Part shown: positions 33,900 to 41,641 of the stretch, one piece after another
Position numbering within the stretch: position 1 is the first letter of the stretch
Layout: each line of letters begins with the position of its first letter
Origin: Sphingomonas arenae
GTDB taxonomy: Bacteria; Pseudomonadota; Alphaproteobacteria; Sphingomonadales; Sphingomonadaceae
Assembly: GCF_016924655.1 (NCBI RefSeq)
Contig: NZ_JAFFJU010000001.1
Span: 558,001 to 622,000, forward strand
Direction of reading: 5' to 3'
DNA: 64,000 nucleotides
Position numbers and translations under genes: made by a program
Notes under the pieces: model-generated
Seen by the model: the letters and a program-made list of their open reading frames with translations, nothing else
Told to the model about the DNA's origin: nothing
Databases searched by the model: none

Positions 33900-35354
33900 A
33901 TGCTGCAAACCGCGCAAAGGTCGAGATGGACGTGGCTGGTAAGCCTGTCGGGCACGCTTGTCGCCGCGCTGTTCTCGCTGTTCGCGGCCGCTTACGTGGC
34001 CTTCGACACCAGCCTGTTCGCGGATGGCGATACCAGCTGGCACATCGCCACCGGCCGCTGGATCCTGGAGCATGGCGCGGTCCCGTTCCACGATCCCTTT
34101 TCCTTCACCATGCCGGGCAAAAGCTGGCATGCGCACGAGTGGCTGGCCGAGGTGCCGATGGCGCTCGCCTACGATCTCGCCGATTGGCGCGCGCTGGCGC
34201 TTCCCTTTGTTGCCGCCTTCGCCTTCACCCTGTTCCTGATCGGGCGGGAGCTCAGCCGCCACTTTCCGGTGCGCTGGATGCTCGCCACGGTCGCGGCCGT
34301 CTTCAACATCCTGTTTGCGGCGACGCTGGCGCGGCCCCACCTGTTCGCCTGGGCGATCCTGGTCAGCTGGCTGCTCCTTCTGCTTCGCGCCCGCGAGGCT
34401 CACCGTGCGCCGCCACTGCTCGCCATCCTGCTGATGGTCGTCTGGGCGAACATGCACGCCAGCTACATCGTCGGCCTCGGGCTGGTCGGCGTCTTCGCCC
34501 TGGAAGCGCTGGTCCAGGATCGCTCCCCCGCCGCCACCTTGCGCGCCTGGGTACCCTTCGGATTGCTGAGCCTCGCCGCCGCGTGCGTGACCCCGTTCGG
34601 CATCCAGGGGTTCCTCTACCCCTTCCAGGTCAGCGGCATGGAAGCGCTCAGCGTAATCGGCGAGTGGCGACAGACGCGCGTCATCAGCGACGGCATCTTC
34701 CTCGCCTATTTCGTCGTCGTGGTCGGTTTCGCGGCGCTGTCTTGGCGCCGGGTCGGGATCGTGCGGCTGCTGCTGACCGCCGCCCTCGCCTACATGGCCT
34801 TGAAGCACATTCGCCACCAACAGCTGTTCGCGCTGGTGACCGTCCTGGCCGTGATTCCCCTCGCCATGGCCCGGTTCACCGGGCGCGACCGGCCAGCTCC
34901 CGCGCCGGCGATCGACCGCTGGACCGTCGTCCTGCTCGCAGCCGGTTTCCTGCTTATCAGCGCCGTCCGGCTGATGGTTCCGCTCGAGCCCAAGTCACCC
35001 CCGGGCTACATGGGCGGCGCATTCGAAGCCGTGCCCGCGGAGCTCCGGTCCAAGCCGGTGTTCAACACCTACAGCTTCGGCGGCCCGCTGATCCTGCGGG
35101 GGGTGAAGGTCTTCATCGATGGTCGTGCCGACATGTACGGCGACCGCTTCACGCTGGACTTCGATCGAATGTCTGACGGCGACGTCCGCCTGTTCCAGCA
35201 AACCGCCGATCGCTACGGCATCGAGTGGGTGATCCTCTGGAAGGCCGACGCGCTATCCGCGAAGCTGGACAAGGTACCCGGGTGGCGGCGGATCCATTCG
35301 GACGAGATCGCCACCGTGCACGTTCGTGAACGCCGGCAACCGCAGCCCCGATAA
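33900..35354 (+). CDS. Polytopic membrane protein with C-terminal soluble domain (GT-C-like)
   Basis: A 484-residue protein with about ten membrane helices across residues 13-370 and a soluble C-terminal domain (385-480: VFNTYSFGGPLILRGVKVFIDGRADMYGDRFTLDF). The first extracytoplasmic loop has DGDTSWHIATGRWILEHGAVPFHDPFSF, a pattern like the acidic first loop of GT-C glycosyltransferases that use lipid-linked sugars. Such proteins are widespread and poorly characterised. I start at MLQTAQRS (33900), which has an agggggc site. A longer start at 33831 is possible. No sugar-pathway gene is adjacent. Confidence 0.7.
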   Translation: MLQTAQRSRWTWLVSLSGTLVAALFSLFAAAYVAFDTSLFADGDTSWHIATGRWILEHGAVPFHDPFSFTMPGKSWHAHEWLAEVPMALAYDLADWRALALPFVAAFAFTLFLIGRELSRHFPVRWMLATVAAVFNILFAATLARPHLFAWAILVSWLLLLLRAREAHRAPPLLAILLMVVWANMHASYIVGLGLVGVFALEALVQDRSPAATLRAWVPFGLLSLAAACVTPFGIQGFLYPFQVSGMEALSVIGEWRQTRVISDGIFLAYFVVVVGFAALSWRRVGIVRLLLTAALAYMALKHIRHQQLFALVTVLAVIPLAMARFTGRDRPAPAPAIDRWTVVLLAAGFLLISAVRLMVPLEPKSPPGYMGGAFEAVPAELRSKPVFNTYSFGGPLILRGVKVFIDGRADMYGDRFTLDFDRMSDGDVRLFQQTADRYGIEWVILWKADALSAKLDKVPGWRRIHSDEIATVHVRERRQPQPR

Positions 35355-35363
35355 GCACAGCGA

Positions 35364-36206
35364 TTAGGCCGCCCGTACCAGCTCCAGCAGCCTCGCAACC
35401 GATCGCGACATGCCCGTGCGGAGGCTCCGTGCGCTCAGGCTCCGCATGGCCCCCGCCTGCTCCGCCATGCTGACCAGCCGACCGTAGATGCCCTGCTCCT
35501 CCTTCGCCGAGAAGAAATGCGGGTAAAGCGAGCGCCCGTTGTCGGCCCGCCCGCCATGCCGGTCGATGTTGCGGCGGATGGCGCCGACGTTCAGCCACAT
35601 CAGCTGCGACGGCGCGCCGACCCCGGCGTTGGTTCTGGGCTCCCCCACCGGATGGAAGCCGAGCATGGCCTCGTAGAAGCGCCGATGCCGCGGGTTCACT
35701 TCGATCAGCAGGTCCGTGCAGGAATAATGCATGGATCCATAGATGAAGATGATGTGGAACAGCGCCGCCAGCCGCGGCCGCGCCGGGCTAGAGGTGTCGA
35801 AAGCGAACCGCGTCAGCTCGCACAGCCTCGCTCCGGGCGCACGGCGGAACACATCCACCTCGTCCTTGAACGTCCGGTCGACGGCCAGCCCCGCGTCGGA
35901 ATCGACGGTCAGCGTGAGCGTGCCGATCGTCGCCTCGGCGTTGGTGGCGGTGAAGGTCACGCTGTTGGGCTGCACCGGCAGCGGGTGGCTGGGGCCATAG
36001 CCGCGCCACTCGTACATCCGGCTCAGCAGCATGTTCGCGCGGTTCCGCTGCCCGTCGCAATCCGCCAGGCGAATGGTCATCGTCTCCGGCTCCGACCCGT
36101 GGCGGGTCGGCAGGTCGATCGCATGGAGGTGCGCACCCGGCGTCGGATCCGCAGGCACTTCATCGGCTCGCCGCAGTTCGCGGGAACTTCGCCACTTGAA
36201 CTTCAT
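35364..36206 (-). CDS. FeeM-like N-acyltransferase (N-acyl amino acid synthase family)
   Basis: A 280-residue GNAT-fold protein of the FeeM / autoinducer-synthase type. The central part shows NRANMLLSRMYEWRGYG (acceptor side), a beta core ATIGTLTLTVDSDAGLAVDRTFKDEVDVFRRAPGARLCELTRFAFD, and LAALFHIIFIYGSMHYSCTDLLIEVNPRHRRFYEAMLGF. FeeM-type enzymes join a fatty acyl group from acyl-ACP to an amino acid. Related proteins travel with PEP-CTERM/exosortase systems as system-associated acyltransferases. A PEPxxWA-CTERM gene starts 290 bases away on the other strand. The substrate is not known. A ggggg site lies close to the ATG. Confidence 0.82.
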   Translation of the reverse strand: MKFKWRSSRELRRADEVPADPTPGAHLHAIDLPTRHGSEPETMTIRLADCDGQRNRANMLLSRMYEWRGYGPSHPLPVQPNSVTFTATNAEATIGTLTLTVDSDAGLAVDRTFKDEVDVFRRAPGARLCELTRFAFDTSSPARPRLAALFHIIFIYGSMHYSCTDLLIEVNPRHRRFYEAMLGFHPVGEPRTNAGVGAPSQLMWLNVGAIRRNIDRHGGRADNGRSLYPHFFSAKEEQGIYGRLVSMAEQAGAMRSLSARSLRTGMSRSVARLLELVRAA

Positions 36207-36496
36207 TATCCCCCCACGATTCCAGATCGTGTCCCAAGGCCGTGCGATTACTGCGACCTGCAGGTTAGCAAGGGTAGACGCTGCTGTTCGTTGTGCGCTC
36301 ACCTGTGAGCAGGTTGCGCCGAGTTGTTCCTGCTACTGCTTAAGTTACGGTAACGTAACGAGAAATGGCCCTGTTGCCTCCACGCAACGGGCTCGGAGCA
36401 ATGGGCTGTTTCAGATCGGGATTGCGGAACCTCCTGCCGAGTTGATGATTTCCGCAATGGTTAAGAGATTCTTAATCAGTCAGCGGAGGTTTCCCA
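36207..36496. other. Divergent AT-richer regulatory region with a palindrome
   Basis: These 290 bases separate the FeeM-like gene from the PEPxxWA-CTERM gene and are less GC-rich than the flanks. A palindrome gttacg-gtaa-cgtaac (36344-36359) could bind a dimeric regulator. Closer to the rightward gene, 36442-36470 holds ttgatg and an AT-rich stretch that could be a promoter. The rightward ribosome site (gcggagg) is clear. Confidence 0.5.
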
Positions 36497-37117
36497 ATGA
36501 AGCGTACACTCGGGTTGCTGGCGGCCGCATCCGCCCTTGCATTCACAGCCGTGCCGGCCCAGGCCGCCACCACGGTCATCACCCCCAGCGAGCAGCCTGC
36601 GGGAACCACCTTTGTCGTCGCAGGTGACATCTTCAACGGCCCGATTGCGGCCACCTTCGGTCACACTGGCATCACCGCCGGCGACTTCACCGACCTGTTC
36701 CAGTTCACCATTCCGCAGAACGGCACGGGCAGCGGTTCGGTCATCACCAGCGTCACGCTGCAGGACTTCCTCGGCGGGACCGACCTCGACTTCACCTCCG
36801 TGCTCGTCAACGGCATCGCCGCGACCCTCGTCCTCCGCGACGCGAGCGGCAATGTCTGCGCCGTTCGTGGCGTCGGCACCTGCGGCGCTTCGGAAAGCTT
36901 CGCGATCAACAACGTGCCGATCTTCTCCGGCATCCTGAACACGATCGAAGTCACCGGCGTTTCGCGTGGCCTCGGCTCGTACGGCGGCAATGCGACCTTC
37001 ATCCCGTCCGCGGTTCCCGAGCCGGGCACCTGGGCGATGATGCTGCTGGGCTTCGGCGCGATCGGGTTCGCGATGCGTCGCCGCCGCAGCGCGCTTCCGG
37101 CGATGCAGGTCGCCTGA
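36497..37117 (+). CDS. Secreted PEPxxWA-CTERM protein with FxDxF-like motif
   Basis: A 206-residue exported protein. The signal peptide ends at PAQA (about 23). The body has GDFTDLFQFTI near 61-71, resembling the FxDxF signature of one PEP-CTERM group, and a cysteine pair (VCAVRGVGTC). The tail is PEPGTWAMMLLGFGAIGF followed by RRRR, the PEPxxWA-CTERM sorting signal. Residues PEPGTWAMM to the arginine cluster match the tail of the protein at 1754-2524 almost exactly, although the bodies differ. The ribosome site is gcggagg. A strong terminator follows. It is probably a surface or matrix protein. Confidence 0.88.
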   Translation: MKRTLGLLAAASALAFTAVPAQAATTVITPSEQPAGTTFVVAGDIFNGPIAATFGHTGITAGDFTDLFQFTIPQNGTGSGSVITSVTLQDFLGGTDLDFTSVLVNGIAATLVLRDASGNVCAVRGVGTCGASESFAINNVPIFSGILNTIEVTGVSRGLGSYGGNATFIPSAVPEPGTWAMMLLGFGAIGFAMRRRRSALPAMQVA

Positions 37118-37140
37118 ACCCACAGGGTTCGCGAACGGAA

Positions 37141-37167
37141 AGGGCGGCCCTCGGGCCGCCCTTTTTG
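37141..37167. terminator. Strong intrinsic terminator
   Basis: A 10-bp perfect stem (agggcggccc with gggccgccct), a 2-base spacing loop and a TTTTT run lie 23 bases after the PEPxxWA stop. It lies 25 bases from the stop of the convergent desaturase-family gene. Confidence 0.92.
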
Positions 37168-37191
37168 TACCTGCGCGAGAGGAGCAGCCGA

Positions 37192-38016
37192 TCAGGCGGC
37201 CTCGCGCTCCCCGCCGGCACGCCTGGACGGAACACCCTCACGCTTGCGCGGATGGCCAGTCGCGACCACGCCGCCGGACAGCGTCTTCACCCACGGATAG
37301 CGCACCGCCACCTCGTCCGTGTAGCCGAGGTTGAACACGGTCGGGCTCTTCTTCGGCCGTTCCGAGCGGTCGTAGAAAGTGCCCAGCACCTTGTCCCAGA
37401 AGTAGTTGGTGATGCCGTAATTGCCCTTTTCGTCGTGGAAGTGGTGCGCCATGTGACGCTTCTTCATTTCCGCGATGATCTTGCTCTTCGGCTTGTAGGC
37501 CAGGTGCTGGATGCAGTGCACGAACTCGTACACGCAGGTCGTGACCAGTCCCGCCGCCAGCGCCGCCGCCGCGCCACCGATGCCCCCGATCGCATAGCCG
37601 ATCGGCAGCGTTACCGCCGCAATGGTCGGCAGCGTGGTGTGCAGCGCACCGAACAGCACCTCCAGGTGGTTCGGATCCTGGTGGTGATCATAGTGGATGC
37701 GCTTCCAGGTGGAGGCGAGCACCGGCACTTTGAACATCCAGTTCGAATGCAGCACCCAGCGGTGCAGCGCGTACCAGACCAGCGGATAGGCCACCACGGT
37801 GATGCCCACGGCCGCGGCCGTCTGCAGCGCACCCGCTGGATGGGCAAACCACACGCCGACCGACACCGCCGACAGCAGGATGTAGGCAATGATCGCCGGA
37901 TACTGGAAATAGGCGACCCACAGCTCCTTCAGCGTCATGCGGTCCAGATAGTGGGACCGCCGCCAGATGCCGCCATTCACCGCTTCGCTCTTCACGTCGC
38001 TTGCCTCGAATTGCAT
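37192..38016 (-). CDS. Fatty acid hydroxylase / sterol desaturase family protein
   Basis: A 274-residue membrane di-iron oxygenase. The histidine boxes are complete: His85 and His90 in HRWVLH, His108-His111-His112 in HYDHH, His167 and His171 in HCIQH, and His188-His191-His192-His194 in HMAHHFH. Four or so membrane helices lie at 38-80 and 128-172. Family members hydroxylate or desaturate fatty acids, sterols, sphingoid bases or carotenoids. The region around it (38-45 kb) holds envelope-lipid genes, so an acyl or sphingolipid substrate is plausible, but this is inference. The start at 38016 opens the conserved protein. Confidence 0.9.
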   Translation of the reverse strand: MQFEASDVKSEAVNGGIWRRSHYLDRMTLKELWVAYFQYPAIIAYILLSAVSVGVWFAHPAGALQTAAAVGITVVAYPLVWYALHRWVLHSNWMFKVPVLASTWKRIHYDHHQDPNHLEVLFGALHTTLPTIAAVTLPIGYAIGGIGGAAAALAAGLVTTCVYEFVHCIQHLAYKPKSKIIAEMKKRHMAHHFHDEKGNYGITNYFWDKVLGTFYDRSERPKKSPTVFNLGYTDEVAVRYPWVKTLSGGVVATGHPRKREGVPSRRAGGEREAA

Positions 38017-38094
38017 TGGATTTTTCCCGGATCACTCCGGATATGGGTCACATTTCTGCAACCGCAATGCGGCGGAAGTAGGACCGCCTTTGGG

Positions 38095-38718
38095 CTAGCG
38101 GTCGAGCGCGGCCCGAAGATCGTCCGCGGTGGCCAGCCTCATCCGCTCCCCGTTCACCTCGAACGTCGGAGTTCCAGTCACACCGGCCGCCTGGGCCGAG
38201 GTCTGCGCGCTCTCCAGCCAGGCCATGTTCTTCGGGTCGCTGACGCACTGGTCGACCGCCGCCCCCGTCAGCCCATGCCGCGCCGCAATCGGCTTCATTC
38301 CTCCGACCGCGGCGACCCGCCGATTGAGCGCCGGCACGCCCTGCTCCTTGACGGCATTCAGCTGGCTCGCCGAAGCCCGCACCCGCTCGGTCACTGCGGC
38401 GCTGTTACGGTAATAGTCCTCGATGAACGCCAGCCGCCTGGGCGCTGGCACGCAGCGCGCGATCAGCGTCGCGGGAATGTCCTGCGGAAAAATCAGGAAC
38501 GGCCGGAACTCGAAGCGCAGGCTCCCCACCCGCACCCGCTTGGCGATCTCCGGCAGCCCCTGTTCCGCGAAGTGCGCGCAGTGCGGGCAATGGAGCGAGC
38601 CATATTCCACCAGGCTGTCGGCCGCCTTGGCCGGCCCCACCCGCACCAGCGACGGCGCAGGAGCCGAACTCCCCGCTGCGAGGGCGGCGGCGGCAACGAT
38701 CAGCAACGACTTGATCAC
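38095..38718 (-). CDS. DsbA-family thiol:disulfide oxidoreductase
   Basis: A 207-residue periplasmic protein with a signal segment (about 1-20) and active site CPHC at 44-47 in EYGSLHCPHCAHF. This is the CPHC of classical DsbA, and a cis-proline follows in GVTGTPTF near 183. A helical insertion lies between the thioredoxin halves. The GTG start overlaps the lptG stop by 4 bases (GTGA), so it is co-translated with the LPS-exporter permeases. LptD needs disulfides for assembly in E. coli, and a dedicated oxidase beside lptFG fits that, but no client is shown here. Confidence 0.88.
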   Translation of the reverse strand: MIKSLLIVAAAALAAGSSAPAPSLVRVGPAKAADSLVEYGSLHCPHCAHFAEQGLPEIAKRVRVGSLRFEFRPFLIFPQDIPATLIARCVPAPRRLAFIEDYYRNSAAVTERVRASASQLNAVKEQGVPALNRRVAAVGGMKPIAARHGLTGAAVDQCVSDPKNMAWLESAQTSAQAAGVTGTPTFEVNGERMRLATADDLRAALDR

Positions 38719-39812
38719 TCTTCGCTCCTCACCAGCACCGTTTCCCCGATCAGCAGGAAGAGGAAGAAGGGTGCCCAGGCCGCCATCAGCGGCGGGTAGG
38801 CGCCCACATTCCCCATCGCGATCGCGAAATTGTCGGCCACGAAGTAACTGAACCCCAGCGCCATGCCGATGGTCGCGCGCAGCAGAACGTTGCCTGAACG
38901 GGCGAGGCCGAATGCCGCCACCGCCGCCAGCAGCGGCATCAGCAGGCTCGACAGCGGCCCGGACACCTTGTGCCACAGCCCGGCCTCAGCCTCGGACGTC
39001 GGACGACCCGCCGCCCTCATTTCGCCGATGGCCTCCCGCAGCGCGAAGAAGTCGCGTTCCTCCGGATCCACCTTCGCCAGCTTGATCTGCGCCGGCTCGA
39101 CCCCCTCCAGCCCGCGCATCTGCGGCACCTGCCGCACCAGGCTCATGCGGCTATCGTAGATTTTCACGCCTTTCAGCAGCCATGCGCCATCGACCGGGTC
39201 GGCGCGCTCGACGTCGACGATCCGCTCCAGCCGGTTATCCTCGCGCTGGTAGATGGTGATCCGTTCGGCGTGCACGTTCGCTCCGAACCCGGCCGCGTGG
39301 CGCACGCGAACCAGGTCGTCCCCGGCCATCAGCCAGACATTGCTCAGGATCCCGCTCTCGGGCGGTAATGGGCGATAGTCGTTGTCGTCCCACGCCGTCA
39401 CCATCCGGGTCGACTTGGTCACCACGAACTCGTTGAAGGCGAACGCCGCTCCGGCCACGAACAGGCTCGCGACGATCAGCGGCGCCAGGATCTGGTGCGC
39501 CGAGATGCCGGCCGCCTTCATCGCGATCACTTCGCTATGCTGGTTCAGAGCCGTGAAGGTGATCAACGCGCCCAGCAGCAGGCTGAACGGCAGGAACCGG
39601 CTGATCAGCATCGGCACCCGATAGGACACGTAGCGCCACAGCTCGGCCTCGCCATTGCCCGGCACCGCCAGGATCTTGCCGCTCTCGCCCAGCAGGTCGA
39701 GCGTCATCAGCACCAGCACCAGCGCGACCAGCACCGCGAAACTGCGGGTCAGGAACAGCCGGACGCTGTAGAGCGCAAGCCGCTTGGACGGGAAGAACTG
39801 AAGGTTGATCAC
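38715..39812 (-). CDS. lptG: LptG, permease subunit of the LPS exporter LptB2FG
   Basis: A 365-residue inner-membrane protein of the YjgP/YjgQ family. Six membrane helices are arranged as three at the start (20-120) and three at the end (260-360), around a periplasmic beta-jellyroll domain (about 140-255). With LptF and LptB it extracts LPS, or in some organisms another outer-leaflet glycolipid, from the inner membrane and pushes it onto the LptA bridge. The start overlaps the lptF stop by 4 bases, and the downstream dsbA-like gene overlaps its own stop, so all three are coupled. LptG is told from LptF by its position and shorter loop. Confidence 0.92.
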   Translation of the reverse strand: MINLQFFPSKRLALYSVRLFLTRSFAVLVALVLVLMTLDLLGESGKILAVPGNGEAELWRYVSYRVPMLISRFLPFSLLLGALITFTALNQHSEVIAMKAAGISAHQILAPLIVASLFVAGAAFAFNEFVVTKSTRMVTAWDDNDYRPLPPESGILSNVWLMAGDDLVRVRHAAGFGANVHAERITIYQREDNRLERIVDVERADPVDGAWLLKGVKIYDSRMSLVRQVPQMRGLEGVEPAQIKLAKVDPEERDFFALREAIGEMRAAGRPTSEAEAGLWHKVSGPLSSLLMPLLAAVAAFGLARSGNVLLRATIGMALGFSYFVADNFAIAMGNVGAYPPLMAAWAPFFLFLLIGETVLVRSEE

Positions 39813-41017
39813 GTCGCTGCGGCCTCACGCCCGAACTGCGGCAGCAGGCCGCGCACGAACTTGCCGACGCGTCCGGCCCCGCGCTCCAGCGCCCCGATCG
39901 GCTGGCCTCCGGGCTTGCTGGCCAGCGTGTGGTACATCCACAGGATCAGCAGCGCAAAGATCAGGAACGGCACCCACAGCGCCAGTTCCGGGTTCAGCCG
40001 CCCCTGCGCGCCCGCGTCCTCCGCCCACTGGTTCACCTTGTGGTAGGCCACCACGATCACGATCCCGACAAAGATCCCCAGCGCCGACGCGCTTCGCTTG
40101 GGCGGCACCGCCAGCGCCACGGCCAGCAGGGGCAGCAGCAGCATCATCACCACCTCGGTCATCCGGAAGTGGAGGTTGGCACGCGCCGCCAGGTTTGCCT
40201 CGCCGGTCGCGCCGCCCCCGTAGGCCTGCCGGGTCAGCTCGGGCAGCGTCAGCTCGTCGATCGCGTTGCCGCGCTGCCGGAAGCTGTCCACGCGCGGCAG
40301 GTTGATGGGCAGGTCGTAGCTTTCGAACGCCAGGGTCCGCGGCGTCTGGAACTTGGGCGACTGCTGGATCAGCCGGCCGCGCTCCAGCCGTAGCAGGATG
40401 GTGTCAGGATCGTCCGTCGCCAGGAATCGCCCGTGCTCGGCCGTGGCCACCACCGACCGGCCGGCCTTGTCGTCCACCTGCACGAACAGGCCGTGCAGCT
40501 GCGTGCCACCCTTCTCGGAACGGTCGATGCGCAGGGTGAAGCGGTTGGACAGGGTGTTGAACTCCCCAACCTTGAGGCTCGCGCCGAGCGCCCCGGACCT
40601 GAGGTCGAAGCGGAGCCGCTCATAGCCATAGTGGGTCCACGGCTGCAGCCAGCCGACGATGAACAGGTTCAGCAGCAGCAACCCGAACGCATAGGCATAC
40701 GGCACCCGCAGCAGACGCCCGAACCCGGCCCCGAGGCCCCGCAGCGCATCCAGCTCCGACGACAGCGCCAGCTTGCGGAAGGCCAGCAGGATGCCCAGCA
40801 TCAGCCCGATCGGGATACCCAGCGCGAAATATTCGGGGAGCAGGTTGGCCAGCATCCGCCACACCACGCTGACGGGCCCGCCGGCGTTCACAACGAAGTC
40901 GAACAGCCGCAGCATCTTGTCCAGCACCAGCAGCATGGCCGCCAGCAGCAGCGTGCCGAGCAGCGGCACGGCAATGGACCGGGCGATGTAGCGGTCGATC
41001 AGGGAAAGGCTGCGCAC
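39809..41017 (-). CDS. lptF: LptF, permease subunit of the LPS exporter LptB2FG
   Basis: A 402-residue inner-membrane protein. It begins MRSLSLIDRYIARSIAVPLLGTLLLAAMLLVLDKMLRLFDF, the usual N-terminus of LptF, with three helices, then a periplasmic jellyroll (about 130-270) and three more helices (290-370). It is the first gene of an operon with lptG and a dsbA-like gene, each overlapping the next by 4 bases. It is divergent from the lipid gene cluster at 41134, and both start within a 116-base gap, so they may share regulation. Confidence 0.93.
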   Translation of the reverse strand: MRSLSLIDRYIARSIAVPLLGTLLLAAMLLVLDKMLRLFDFVVNAGGPVSVVWRMLANLLPEYFALGIPIGLMLGILLAFRKLALSSELDALRGLGAGFGRLLRVPYAYAFGLLLLNLFIVGWLQPWTHYGYERLRFDLRSGALGASLKVGEFNTLSNRFTLRIDRSEKGGTQLHGLFVQVDDKAGRSVVATAEHGRFLATDDPDTILLRLERGRLIQQSPKFQTPRTLAFESYDLPINLPRVDSFRQRGNAIDELTLPELTRQAYGGGATGEANLAARANLHFRMTEVVMMLLLPLLAVALAVPPKRSASALGIFVGIVIVVAYHKVNQWAEDAGAQGRLNPELALWVPFLIFALLILWMYHTLASKPGGQPIGALERGAGRVGKFVRGLLPQFGREAAAT

Positions 41018-41133
41018 GAATTTGTCGCCGGAACACCACGATTTGGCCGCAAAGGGCCACGAGATGGAACACAGACGCTGGGCTCAGTCCCGGCGCCCCA
41101 CACACGGCTTATAACGGATTGGCGTACAAAAGC

Positions 41134-41640
41134 ATGTCCAAACTTCCGTTCCTCGCACTGGCCGCGACCGGGCTGGCCCTGCCCGCTTTGCTGGCGCTCG
41201 CGCCCGTGTCGGCCGCGGTGGTCGGCAAGGATGCGGCCGCGTGCAACGGTGGAAAGCCGTCGCTCCACGTCCAGGTGCGCGGGTTCAAGCAGGCTGCGGG
41301 AACGGTTCGGGTCGTCCTCTACGGGCCCGACGGCTACCTCCAGAAGGGCGGCTCGCTACGCAAGGTCCGCGTGCCGGTGCAATCCAGGGATGCACTCGAC
41401 GTCTGCATCGCCGTGCCCGCGCCGGGCACCTATGCCGTCGCGGTCCACCACGACGTCGATGGCGACAAGCAGAAGGACCGCACCGACGGTGGCGGCTTCT
41501 CGCGCAACCCGAGGCTGAGCCTCACCAGCTTGAGGCCCCGGTTCCAGGCGACGGCGGTCAGCGTCGGCAGCGGCCCACGCGTGGTCCCGGTTCAGCTCCA
41601 GTATCTGCAGGGGCTGCGTATCGGCCCGGTGAAAGGCTGA
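41134..41640 (+). CDS. DUF2141 family exported protein
   Basis: A 168-residue exported protein. The signal segment is MSKLPFLALAATGLALPALLALAPVSA (cut near 27). The body has the DUF2141 pattern: LHVQVRGFKQAAGTVRVVLYG near the start, then GTYAVAVHHDVDGDKQKDRT with a calcium-type DVDGDKQKD loop, then a Ser/Thr strand region. The function is unknown. It starts the rightward lipid cluster: the DAG-kinase-like gene begins 1 base after its stop. No strong ribosome site lies before the ATG, and an upstream in-frame TTG at 41119 is possible. Confidence 0.85.
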   Translation: MSKLPFLALAATGLALPALLALAPVSAAVVGKDAAACNGGKPSLHVQVRGFKQAAGTVRVVLYGPDGYLQKGGSLRKVRVPVQSRDALDVCIAVPAPGTYAVAVHHDVDGDKQKDRTDGGGFSRNPRLSLTSLRPRFQATAVSVGSGPRVVPVQLQYLQGLRIGPVKG

Positions 41641-41641
41641 C

